This document shows, piece by piece, positions 51,487 through 60,600 of a DNA stretch of 64,000 nucleotides. Every line of letters begins with the position of its first letter. Position 1 is the stretch's first letter. The position numbers were made by a program, and so were the translations under genes. Location of the stretch: contig CP012155.1 of assembly GCA_001602415.1 (NCBI GenBank), positions 558,001 through 622,000 of the forward strand, given 5' to 3'. The notes beneath the pieces were generated by a model. It was not told the DNA's origin and did not search any database. It saw only the letters and a program-made list of their open reading frames with translations. Source of the DNA: Bacteroidetes bacterium UKL13-3 (GTDB lineage: Bacteria; Bacteroidota; Bacteroidia; UKL13-3).

Positions 51487-51560
51487 CGGGGTGTAGCGTA
51501 GCCTGGTATCGCGCCACATTTGGGATGTGGAGGTCGTAGGTTCGAATCCTGCCACCCCGA
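51487..51560 (+). tRNA. tRNA-Pro (TGG anticodon)
   Basis: 74 nt. Acceptor CGGGGTG pairs with CACCCCG; anticodon stem CCACA/TGTGG, anticodon TGG at 51521-51523 (loop TTTGGGA); T-arm GGTTCGAATCC. CCA is not encoded. Lies 23 nt after tRNA-Ser, in the same transcript. Confidence 0.97.
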
Positions 51561-51561
51561 C

Positions 51562-51591
51562 AAAAAGCTCAGTAGTTCTGAGCTTTTTTTG
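51562..51591 (+). terminator. rho-independent terminator of the tRNA operon
   Basis: A stem AAAGCTCAG / CTGAGCTTT with a 5-nt loop and a T-run of 7, directly after tRNA-Pro. Confidence 0.92.
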
Positions 51592-51635
51592 TTTTACATC
51601 GAATCTTTTCGGTTCGTCAACTTGTTATTTTAGCA

Positions 51636-52712
51636 ATGATTACGCAACAAGACATTCTCAAAGCACTCTCAACTGTTCAAGAGCCTGATTTACGTAAGGA
51701 TTTAGTTACGTTAAACATGATTAAAGATATCGTTATTAATGATAATAACGTAACCTTCACCGTTGTGTTAACCACACCCGCTTGTCCGCTGAAGGAAAAA
51801 ATTGAAACAGATTGTATCAATGCTATTCACGAACTTGTATCACCGTCATTGCATGTTAAAGTTGAAATGAGAGCTAATGTTACTTCCAACAGAATGGATA
51901 AATTGGTTTTACCCGGAGTGAAAAATATTATTGCTGTGGTATCGGGTAAAGGTGGCGTTGGTAAAAGTACCGTGTCGGCTAATTTGGCTTTGGCGTTACA
52001 CCAATTAGGTGCTAAAGTAGGTTTACTCGATGCCGATATTCATGGTCCATCAGTTCCAATGATGTTTGGTGTGCATGATGAAACGCCCGATATGAGGGAT
52101 GTAAACGGAAAACAATTGATGGTTCCGATTGAACGTCATGGCATCAAATTGTTATCCATCGGTTTTATGATCGACCCTAACCAAGCAGTTGTGTGGCGTG
52201 GACCGATGATTTCATCTGCATTGCGTCAGTTTGTAAATGATACCGACTGGGGTGAATTAGATTATTTGATTTTAGATATGCCTCCCGGAACAGGAGATAT
52301 TCACCTCACGATGGCTCAAATTGTTCCTGTAAGTGGAGTTGTATTGGTTACCACACCGCAAGATGTTGCCCTTGCCGATGCGATGAAAGCAGCTGTAATG
52401 TTTGAAATGTTGCCAACTAAAATTCCGATGTTGGGCGTGGTAGAAAATATGAGCTGGTTTACACCAGCCGAATTGCCGGATGCGAAATATTATATCTTTG
52501 GGCAAGGTGGCGGACAAAAAATGGCCGATAAAATTGGAGTTGGACTTTTGGGACAAGTTCCGTTGGTGCAGGGAGTGCGTGAAGGTGGCGATACCGGAAT
52601 GCCGGCTGTGCTGGATGATATGAATCCGGCCAAAGAGGTATTTTTGACCATTGCTAAACAAGTAGCACAGCAACTAGCTATTATAAATTCGGCTAAAGTA
52701 GTTACAGCTTAA
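51636..52712 (+). CDS. mrp: Mrp/NBP35-type iron-sulfur carrier ATPase
   Basis: 358 residues. An N-terminal MIP18/DUF59 domain (about 1-80) and a P-loop ATPase with deviant Walker A VVSGKGGVGKSTVSANLA (about 101-118), LLDADIHGPSVPMMFG and DYLILDMPPGTGDIHLTM. It carries Fe-S clusters to apo-proteins. The usual C-terminal CxxC cluster ligand is absent: the corresponding place reads MSWFTPAELPDAKYYIFG. It is followed 30 bp later by a NifU-domain gene, which supports an Fe-S role. Confidence 0.93.
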   Translation: MITQQDILKALSTVQEPDLRKDLVTLNMIKDIVINDNNVTFTVVLTTPACPLKEKIETDCINAIHELVSPSLHVKVEMRANVTSNRMDKLVLPGVKNIIAVVSGKGGVGKSTVSANLALALHQLGAKVGLLDADIHGPSVPMMFGVHDETPDMRDVNGKQLMVPIERHGIKLLSIGFMIDPNQAVVWRGPMISSALRQFVNDTDWGELDYLILDMPPGTGDIHLTMAQIVPVSGVVLVTTPQDVALADAMKAAVMFEMLPTKIPMLGVVENMSWFTPAELPDAKYYIFGQGGGQKMADKIGVGLLGQVPLVQGVREGGDTGMPAVLDDMNPAKEVFLTIAKQVAQQLAIINSAKVVTA

Positions 52713-52742
52713 TTGTTGAGGAAGTATTATCTTCGAAATGAA

Positions 52743-52982
52743 ATGAACATGACAGAACTGGAACAAAAAATAGAAATTGCCCTTAACAGTATGCGTCCTT
52801 TTTTGCAAGCCGATGGGGGTGATGTAGAGTTGGTAGAAATTACGGATGATATGGAAGTTCGACTTCGCTTAAAAGGTAATTGCAGCAGTTGCGAAATGAG
52901 TGGAATGACTATGAAAGCCGGAATTGAAAATGGACTTAAAAGTGCTATTCCTCAAATTGTGAATGTAGTTGCCGTAAGCTAA
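52743..52982 (+). CDS. NifU C-terminal domain Fe-S scaffold (Nfu type)
   Basis: 79 residues from ATG 52743 (ATG 52749 possible). Single NifU_C domain: RPFLQADGGDVELVEI, then LKGNCSSCEMSGMTMKAGIENGL with the CxxC that binds a 4Fe-4S cluster between two chains. Together with mrp it should form a small iron-sulfur delivery unit. Confidence 0.92.
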   Translation: MNMTELEQKIEIALNSMRPFLQADGGDVELVEITDDMEVRLRLKGNCSSCEMSGMTMKAGIENGLKSAIPQIVNVVAVS

Positions 52983-53001
52983 CCAATTTCTCTGCTTACG
53001 G
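52972..53001 (+). terminator. hairpin after the Nfu gene
   Basis: An 8-bp perfect stem CCGTAAGC / GCTTACGG with a 14-nt loop that overlaps the Nfu stop codon. The T-run (TTTTTTT) begins about 10 nt later, so termination is less certain. Confidence 0.5.
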
Positions 53002-53111
53002 TTCGCCCCAATTTTTTTACGTTTCATCTTATTCATTCATCACCTCATTCATTGTGTGTGTTCTTATGGGGGTTGTTCGCAGCATTTTTGTCTCCGAAAT
53101 ACAACACTGCT

Positions 53112-55538
53112 ATGAACAGAACAATATCAATCATCACTAAACTTTTTGCGGCAACATTTAAGGTGCTTTATGTTTCAATAAAAACTTTTTTGTTTACTTA
53201 TTGTGTAGTTTATGCTACCAATGCCTTTGCCCAACAAGGAACCCAAACCATTCGCGGAACGGTAATTGACCGTGAAAGTAAACAGCCCTTAATTGGAGCT
53301 ACGATTTCAGTTTCAAATGGCTCTATCATTGGCGGAGCAACCACTGATACAGAGGGAAATTTTAAAATTGAGAAAATTCCCTTGGGGCGCAAAAATATTA
53401 AAGTAACCTATATTGGTTATGAAACACTCAACTATCCTGATGTAATGGTTACGGCAGGTAAGGAAGTTATTTTAAATCTTTCATTGGTTGAAGCAGTTAC
53501 CAAAATGAATGAAGTTACCATTTCGTATGATCGTAAAAAAGATCCTACCGTTACCAATAATGAGATGGCAACAGTGAGTTCAAGATCTTTTAATCCCGAT
53601 GACACCAAAAAGTACGCAGGAGCATTAGGTGACCCGAGTAGGATGGCAGCAAATTTTGCAGGTGTTGTTTCGGGTAATGATAGCCGCAATGATATTGTGG
53701 TAAGAGGAAATTCGCCCAATGCCATGTTGTGGCAAATGGAGGGTGTTAATATTCCTAACCCCAATCACTTTGGAAATAGCTTTAATACTGGCGGTCCTGT
53801 AAGTATCCTTAATAGCAATAATATTGGTAAAAGCGATTTTTTTACGAGTGCTTTCCCTGCTCAGTATGGTAATGCAAATGGCGGTGTGTTTGATTTGGTT
53901 TTAAGAGAAGGAAATAATGAGAAGAGAGAATTTTTGGGACAGGTTGGCTTCAATGGTTTTGAGCTAGGAGCGGAGGGTCCTTTTTCTAGAAAATCTAAAG
54001 CATCTTACATCTTTAATTACAGATATTCAACGCTTGCTTTAATGCAAAAGATTGGTTTAAATGTTGGTACCGGAGCTGCAACTCCGCTGTATCAAGATAT
54101 GAACTTTAAAGTTGCTATTCCAACAAAAGGAAAGGGCAAGATTACCTTCTGGGGAATGGGTGGTTTTAGCTCTATTGATTTGCTTGGTAAAGATGTTGAT
54201 ACCACAGAAATTAATTTTTATGGACAAAGGGATCAGAATACTTTACCCCGTTACAGAACAGGTGTTGCAGGTGCCAGTTTCGAGAAGAGTTTAACGTCAA
54301 AAACATGGGCCAAATTTACACTGGCTGCAAGTCATAGTTACAGCAAATTTCAAACGGATAGCTTAGCACTACCATCTGATAATATATACAGAAAAGCTCA
54401 AGGTTATTTTCAAGATAACAAATACTCTGCGGTGCTAAATATTACCCATAAAATTAATTCGAAGAATTCAATCAATGCAGGATTTACCCATGATCTAACA
54501 CAATTTGATTATTTTAATAAAGATGTTTACAACAAGGGAACGATTGATAGCGTGAGAGTGAACCAACAAGGTAATGTGAACTTAACACAAGCCTATGCTC
54601 AATGGAAACATCGTTTTAATGCAAAATTTACCACCAATGTTGGTCTACACTCACAATACATGAGCGTTAACGAACAAATTGTTTTGGAGCCACGCGTTGG
54701 ATTAAAGTATGCATTAAATGAACAGTCGAGTATCAATGCAGGTTATGGTTTACACCACCAAATGCTTCCTATCTACAATATTTTTGTTCAAAACGCACAA
54801 GGTCAACAAACCAATAAAAAACTTGATTTTACACGATCAAATCATTTTGTGTTAGGGTATGAAAACATGTTAACACAAACATTAAAATTCAAAATTGAGA
54901 CCTACTATCAATTATTGAGCGATGTTCCGGTTAACAATTATCCTTCTTCCTATTCCAGTTTAAATGTTGGCGCAGCATTTCAACCAAGTGATGAAAGTGA
55001 CCTAGTAAATAAAGGAACTGGAGAAAATTATGGAGTTGAGCTCACTTTAGAACGATATTTCAATAAAGGCTTCTATTATTTGATAACAGGATCATTGTTT
55101 GATAGTAAATATAAAGGAAGTGATGGCATTGAGCGAAATACCGCTTTTAATACCAAGTATGCAGCAAATATTTTAGCCGGAAAAGAATTTGCACTCGGAA
55201 AAAAGGGAACAATTTTGTATGCCAATGTGAAGTTTACAACCATTGGTGGAAGATATTTTACACCACTTGATTTTATGCAGTCACAAGCACGCTTAATTGC
55301 AGTATATGATAAATCAAATGCGTTTAGTGAAAAACAGACGGCTTATTTTAGAATGGATGTGAAAGCTGGATACCGCAAGGATTTTAAATCAAGTTCAATG
55401 GAGTTTTCTGTCGATTTTCAGAACGTAACCAACCATCAGAATATTTTTAGTCAAGGTTACAACAAATACAGAAACACTATATCATACAATTATCAACAAG
55501 GCTTTTTTCCGGTACCAACTTTCCGATATACGTTTTAA
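53112..55538 (+). CDS. TonB-dependent outer membrane receptor
   Basis: 808 residues from ATG 53112. Signal peptide ends near NAFAQ; a CarboxypepD_reg-like domain follows (about 30-125: IRGTVIDRESKQPLIGATI, IKVTYIGYET), then a plug with NDIVVRGNSPNAMLWQMEGVNIPNPNHFG and a 22-strand-type barrel ending in TFRYTF. It takes up a large substrate (sugar, peptide or chelate) using energy from TonB. There is no SusD partner, so it is not a classical SusCD pair. It precedes a LytS/LytTR pair. Confidence 0.9.
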   Translation: MNRTISIITKLFAATFKVLYVSIKTFLFTYCVVYATNAFAQQGTQTIRGTVIDRESKQPLIGATISVSNGSIIGGATTDTEGNFKIEKIPLGRKNIKVTYIGYETLNYPDVMVTAGKEVILNLSLVEAVTKMNEVTISYDRKKDPTVTNNEMATVSSRSFNPDDTKKYAGALGDPSRMAANFAGVVSGNDSRNDIVVRGNSPNAMLWQMEGVNIPNPNHFGNSFNTGGPVSILNSNNIGKSDFFTSAFPAQYGNANGGVFDLVLREGNNEKREFLGQVGFNGFELGAEGPFSRKSKASYIFNYRYSTLALMQKIGLNVGTGAATPLYQDMNFKVAIPTKGKGKITFWGMGGFSSIDLLGKDVDTTEINFYGQRDQNTLPRYRTGVAGASFEKSLTSKTWAKFTLAASHSYSKFQTDSLALPSDNIYRKAQGYFQDNKYSAVLNITHKINSKNSINAGFTHDLTQFDYFNKDVYNKGTIDSVRVNQQGNVNLTQAYAQWKHRFNAKFTTNVGLHSQYMSVNEQIVLEPRVGLKYALNEQSSINAGYGLHHQMLPIYNIFVQNAQGQQTNKKLDFTRSNHFVLGYENMLTQTLKFKIETYYQLLSDVPVNNYPSSYSSLNVGAAFQPSDESDLVNKGTGENYGVELTLERYFNKGFYYLITGSLFDSKYKGSDGIERNTAFNTKYAANILAGKEFALGKKGTILYANVKFTTIGGRYFTPLDFMQSQARLIAVYDKSNAFSEKQTAYFRMDVKAGYRKDFKSSSMEFSVDFQNVTNHQNIFSQGYNKYRNTISYNYQQGFFPVPTFRYTF

Positions 55539-55582
55539 TGGGATTGTCATATTGATTAAAAACACGGTTGATATGGAAACCT

Positions 55583-55625
55583 CGATACATTCATCAGGGC
55601 AGATTGAGTCAAGTTGAATGTATCG
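55583..55625. repeat. 11-bp inverted repeat after the TonB receptor gene
   Basis: CGATACATTCA (55583-55593) and TGAATGTATCG (55615-55625), perfect, with a 21-nt loop. No T-run follows, so it may be an operator or an RNA hairpin and not a terminator. Confidence 0.6.
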
Positions 55626-55650
55626 TAGCATATACCGAATACAAAATTAC

Positions 55651-55677
55651 CAATACCTCACTTTATACAATACCTCA
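55651..55677. promoter_or_regulatory. direct-repeat operator candidate upstream of the LytS/LytTR pair
   Basis: CAATACCTCA occurs twice, at 55651-55660 and 55668-55677, 17 bp start to start, 62 bp before the kinase ATG. Paired direct repeats are the usual form of LytTR binding sites, which makes autoregulation plausible. Confidence 0.4.
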
Positions 55678-55739
55678 ATCGGTACAACCCCAAAAATTGT
55701 TATATACATTTTTCAAATAAATAGTATCTTCAAGTTAAT

Positions 55740-56792
55740 ATGGCATTTAAGAATAAAGCAAGTCCTGGTATTTTTAATAAGAAGGATATCCTTGTCAGGC
55801 ATATAATTATTGTAGTTTTAGCATTGTTTTTTGGTACGGTAGGAAAAGGTGCCGAATCAACGGAAGATGTTGTCAGGATTATTCTCTCAACGTTTGTGAA
55901 GATTGCTATTATTTGGAATGGCAATATTTTGTTGATTGACTTAATTGATAGGGATTTAAGTTGGGACAAACAATTACATCTCAAACTTATCTTAAGTGGA
56001 GCAATTGCTTTATGTTGGCCAATACTCGTTAATTATTTGTTTAACCTTTTTTTGTATCCAATATTTCTTGGACACCCTTGTAATCTTCAATCGAAAGAAA
56101 CCATAACATATTTAATCATTAGTGTAGTTATTACGCTTTTTGTAAACAGTGTTTTTGTTGCTATTGCCTTCTTTAGATTTTGGAAAACAACCATCAAGGA
56201 AAAGGAGGAGCTAAAGCGAGAGAGCTTGACGGCAGAGTTTGAAACATTAAAGAATCAGATAAATCCACATTTTCTGTTCAACTCCTTAAACACACTCACC
56301 AGTTTAATTGAAGAAAACCCTAAAACAGCTGTTAATTTTGTGCAAAAATTATCAAGTGTATATCGCTACTTGCTTACTCAAAAAGATAAAGAAACAGTAA
56401 CGCTTCGCGAAGAAATTGAATTTGTAAGATCATACATCTACCTTAATCAAATCAGGTTTGGTAATAACCTTCGTTTTCATATTGATATTGAGCCATCTTT
56501 TTTGGAACGAAAAATTGTTACCCTTTCTGTTCAAATGCTTATTGAAAATGCAATTAAGCATAATGTTATTTCGCAGCAGCATCCTCTTTCCATAAGTATT
56601 GGTGTGCATCAAGATAAAATATTTGTGAAAAATAATTTACAACGTAAAATGGTGATGAGTGACAGCAATGGAATTGGGCTCAATAATATTGTTCACCGAT
56701 ACAGTTTTTTAACTGAGAAGGAAGTTGAAATAGTTGATGATGATATTGATTTTTATGTATCATTACCCTTAATGATTGGAACATCTAACTAA
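55740..56792 (+). CDS. LytS/YehU-type sensor histidine kinase
   Basis: 350 residues. Four membrane helices (about 20-35, 45-67, 82-108, 122-146), a short linker helix, then the His_kinase domain with QINPHFLFNSLNTLTSLIEENP (phospho-acceptor His177) and an ATPase domain with VQMLIENAIKHNVI (N-box) and SDSNGIGLNNIVHRY (G-box). No large sensor domain, so the membrane part itself senses the signal. It starts 13 bp before the LytTR gene's ATG ends the gap, so the pair is one operon. Confidence 0.94.
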   Translation: MAFKNKASPGIFNKKDILVRHIIIVVLALFFGTVGKGAESTEDVVRIILSTFVKIAIIWNGNILLIDLIDRDLSWDKQLHLKLILSGAIALCWPILVNYLFNLFLYPIFLGHPCNLQSKETITYLIISVVITLFVNSVFVAIAFFRFWKTTIKEKEELKRESLTAEFETLKNQINPHFLFNSLNTLTSLIEENPKTAVNFVQKLSSVYRYLLTQKDKETVTLREEIEFVRSYIYLNQIRFGNNLRFHIDIEPSFLERKIVTLSVQMLIENAIKHNVISQQHPLSISIGVHQDKIFVKNNLQRKMVMSDSNGIGLNNIVHRYSFLTEKEVEIVDDDIDFYVSLPLMIGTSN

Positions 56793-56804
56793 TACAAAGA
56801 GTGT

Positions 56805-57572
56805 ATGAATATAGTTATTATTGAAGACGAAGCACCTGCATTAACGCGTATTCAAAAGTTGGTTCGCGAGGTTGATGCTACAATTAATATATTGGCAACA
56901 GCTGATAGTATCGAATCAGCTGTTAACTTATTTAACCAATACAAAAACATTGAATTAGTATTGATGGATATTGAACTTGCCGATGGTCAAAGTTTTGAAA
57001 TTTTTAATAGGGTAGAAGTGCTTTGTCCTGTTATATTTACAACAGCATATGATGAGTTTGCGTTAAAAGCATTTAAGGTAAATAGTATTGATTATTTGCT
57101 TAAACCTATTGTGATTGATGATTTAAGGCAAGCAATATCAAAGTTTAATACGTTTAAAAATATTCAATCTTTTCCCAACTACCAACATCAGCTAGAGTCT
57201 ATATTATCAACTTTCACCACTAAGCAAACTTCTTATAAAAACCGATTTCTTATCAAAGTGGGAACCAAAATGGTTTCTATTGCTGTTGATCAAATAGCGT
57301 ATTTCCATGCATCCGAAAAGCTGGTTTATTTATACACGCAACAAGGACAAAAACATATTGTTGATTATTCATTGGATGAACTCTCGCAATTATTAGAACC
57401 AACTCTTTTCTTTCAATTAAATCGTCAGTTTGTGGCTAATATTATGAGTATACAATCTGTACATACTTATTATAATGGCAAGCTTAAAGTAGCATTAATA
57501 CCCACTTTTTCAGAAGATGTAACTGTGAGCAGAGAACGTGCCGCTGATTTTAAGTCGTGGTTAGATTCTTAA
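56805..57572 (+). CDS. LytTR-type response regulator
   Basis: 255 residues. A receiver domain (about 1-118: IIEDEAP acidic pair, phospho-acceptor Asp55 in LVLMDIELADG, switch Thr in FTTAYDEFA, Lys in YLLKPI) and a LytTR DNA-binding domain (about 145-255: FLIKVGTKMVSIAVDQIAYF, then FFQLNRQFVANIMSIQSV). It is the partner of the kinase upstream. Its start is 12 bp after that gene. Confidence 0.95.
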   Translation: MNIVIIEDEAPALTRIQKLVREVDATINILATADSIESAVNLFNQYKNIELVLMDIELADGQSFEIFNRVEVLCPVIFTTAYDEFALKAFKVNSIDYLLKPIVIDDLRQAISKFNTFKNIQSFPNYQHQLESILSTFTTKQTSYKNRFLIKVGTKMVSIAVDQIAYFHASEKLVYLYTQQGQKHIVDYSLDELSQLLEPTLFFQLNRQFVANIMSIQSVHTYYNGKLKVALIPTFSEDVTVSRERAADFKSWLDS

Positions 57573-57586
57573 CCAACATCAATCGC

Positions 57587-57623
57587 AAAAAAAAGCCTAC
57601 ACATTTTAAATGTGCAGGCTTTT
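57587..57623. terminator. bidirectional terminator
   Basis: A stem AAAAGCCT-x-CACATTT / AAATGTG-x-AGGCTTTT with one mismatch and a minimal loop, flanked by A-run and T-run. It sits between the convergent LytTR gene and the T9SS giant protein gene. Confidence 0.85.
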
Positions 57624-57646
57624 AGTTATTAAGCGTGGTATGAAAA

Positions 57647-60600
57647 TTATTCTACCACCACTTTGCTCGAGAACTCATTGCCATTTTGGTCTTTAATTAC
57701 AACCATATACAAGCCTTTGTTCATTTGGGTTAAATCAACTTCTACTTTGTTTGATTGAGCTGTTTTAGTGTAAACGGTTTTACCTACAACATCCATTACT
57801 TGAATAGAAGCGATTGATGCATTGCCTTTACTTGCAACCGTAAACAATCCTTTACTTGGATTTGGATAGATAGATAAGTTACTGTTAGCACTTAATTCTT
57901 TCACCGAAGTAAAGCATGGTCCATCTTCAATCACATTGATTAAACGTTGTGTTGTGAAAGATTTATTACCCGAAGGATCAGTAACGGTATACAATGCAAA
58001 GTAATAACCTGGTCTAGTAACATCCACTTTTGATAAATCAAGCACCATTAATGTTTGCAATAAAGAATCCGGCCAGTAATTGTCTTTAATTTTTACACCT
58101 GGCTCATTGAATGATTTAAAACGGCATTGCTCAAACGGATTGTTGCCCAAGAGTTCAATCTCCGGTGCAATGCGGTCAACTACTTTTACCAAACGTGTTA
58201 CATTGGCTGTGTTACCTGCTCCATCAGTTGCTGTGTATGTTACCAAGTAATTACCCAATAGATTCATGGCAGGTAATCCTGTTCTTACCGTGGTTACATT
58301 CGGATAGTAATTATCACTTGTCTCTACTCCCGGATCGTTAAACGAGGTGTATACATCTACCGTTAATGGATCTTCGCCTCTTAAGCTAATGGTTGGTGGT
58401 ACCAAATCTTTTACCACTACCGTTACAAAATACGTTGGTGCTACATTGCCCGATCCATCTACTGCATTGTATATTAAACTGTAACTGCCCGGTATGCTTG
58501 GGTTAATTACACCTGTTCTGGTTGGGGTAATGTTTTTCCAGTAATTATCATTCACCTTAATCGGATCCATATACGGTGTTCCTACTTGGTGCGTAATGGT
58601 GCTTGTGCCTGCATTGGTTACAATGCTCGGAAGCATAGTATCCATTACCACCACTTTGCGTTGTTTGGTGGTGTTAAACCCAAACTGATCCGTGATTGAA
58701 TAGGTAATAAAGTATGTTCCCAAAGTGGTTGAATCTACCAATCCTGTTCTTACAATCAGGCTGGTTAAGTTTGACCCGCTATTGCTGCTTGCTGTGGCTC
58801 CTTGCTCGGTGTAGCTGTTGTATACCTCTATGGCTATACTGTCGCTTCCATTTAAGCTCAAGCTTGGTCCGGTTTGGTTTACCTCTACCTGCACCGTTCT
58901 TGTTATCGTATCTGAGTTGTTGCCATACAAATCGGCAGCTATGTACTTTAAGGTGTAGTAACCCACTTGGGTGGTATTTACTGTTCCAAATACTTGGTAG
59001 CGACTGCTTATATCTCCCTCTAAGTTATCAATCGCTATTACACCTTTTTCAATATACGGCTTGTTTACTTCTACTTTCTCCAAGGTTGATCCTTTTAACG
59101 AGATGGTTGGAGCAATTAAGTCTACTGCGATATTGATTCCATATTCTTCCCAGCAGCCCAAAGTAGCTACCTTATCGGTTATTGCTGTGCTACCATAAGT
59201 AACACCAATACGCATGCGCGTATTGCCTATTGGAGCATTGGCTGGTACCGTAAAGGTGCCCGTGGTTACTGCTTTGGTTTGGTTGTTTTCGCTAATGATG
59301 GTTTCGATTGGCTCATCGCCAAAGTTGGTATTGCGGTTAAAGTCTATCCATCCTCGGGTACTCATCGGATCGTTGGCACTTGTGCGTGCAGTAGCAAGTG
59401 TATAGGTTACTCCTCTGAATAAATTGGCCGATTTTACATTGAACAACGCATGGTAAATCGGTGTTTGCAATGCCGTAGCTGTATCCATATTGGCAAGCGT
59501 TACCCTGCTGATACCAATATCTAATGAACTTGGTAAATACGGTTGTCCGCCACTGGTTGGACAGCCCGAGCAGCCAGGATTACCAAATGCGATGGCACTC
59601 ACATAACTCAATTTGGTGCGGCTATTGCTTCCTTGTTGGTTGGTGGCTGTTAAGGTAATATTATAATTGGTGGCACTGTTGAGCAATACAATCGGGTTTT
59701 GTGAGTTTGCATTGGTTCCGTTTAAGTAGGCTACATTATTAGGTACAAACGTCCATAACCATTGGTTCGGGCCATTTTGACTCATATCTGTAAAACGGAA
59801 TGTATCGGTGGTAAAGCCCGACAAGCGGTTTACCCCAAACTCTGCCGATGGTGCTGTGTTTACAGGTAAAAACTGAATGTTCTTACAAAACGTATCGGCT
59901 CCTACGCAGTTAAACGCTTTTAAGCATATTTTGGCTTTGTATGGTGAAAAAACCGCAAATGTTCTGCTTGGATTGGTGCTTATCGAATCTACTGCCGATG
60001 ATGGGTTATCTATACCAAATACATTATCGCCATTGGTATCCCATGCATAACTAATGTTTCTTCCGGTGGTGGTGTTTACAAAGCGTACAGTGTATCCATC
60101 ATATACCGTATCGGGCATGTTGAATGATGCATTGGGTTTGCCATAACTAGCCGCTGGTGCATCCCATCTTACCACATAACCACTATCGCCTGCTGGGGTG
60201 GCACTTGTTGGATCGGCTATTACCGTTTGTAAGTAGGCAATTCCGCCCGGTACTTTAATGGTTCTAAAGGCTGCCGGTACCACACTGCCGCCCATGCGTG
60301 CAATGATTGGACCCGTGGCACTGCCCAAACGAATCAATAAACTATCAGATGTGCCCGGGGTTACATTGGAGCGCATCCTAAATCTGTCCATATACAACGT
60401 GGCTGTATCTGAGCAGGTGGCAATGGTAAAGCCTTTGGCGCAGGTTCCAATCAAATTGGGAACATACGTTCCGCCAACGGTATATAGTTTTGCTGAGCCT
60501 TCGTTTTCTCTGGCGATTGTATCTTTTGCCGTTGAAGATCCTTTACATACTTCGTATCCTGAAATGATTTTGATGTATCCAGGTTTACACATCGTATCGC

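Noticed and set aside
55618-55806. A 62-codon ORF upstream of the sensor kinase.
   Set aside because: It spans the candidate operator repeats and overlaps the kinase start; composition is A/T-driven and no motif is visible.
53112-57572. A polysaccharide utilisation locus.
   Set aside because: There is a TonB receptor and a two-component pair but no SusD, no glycoside hydrolase and no hybrid sensor, so the definition is not met.
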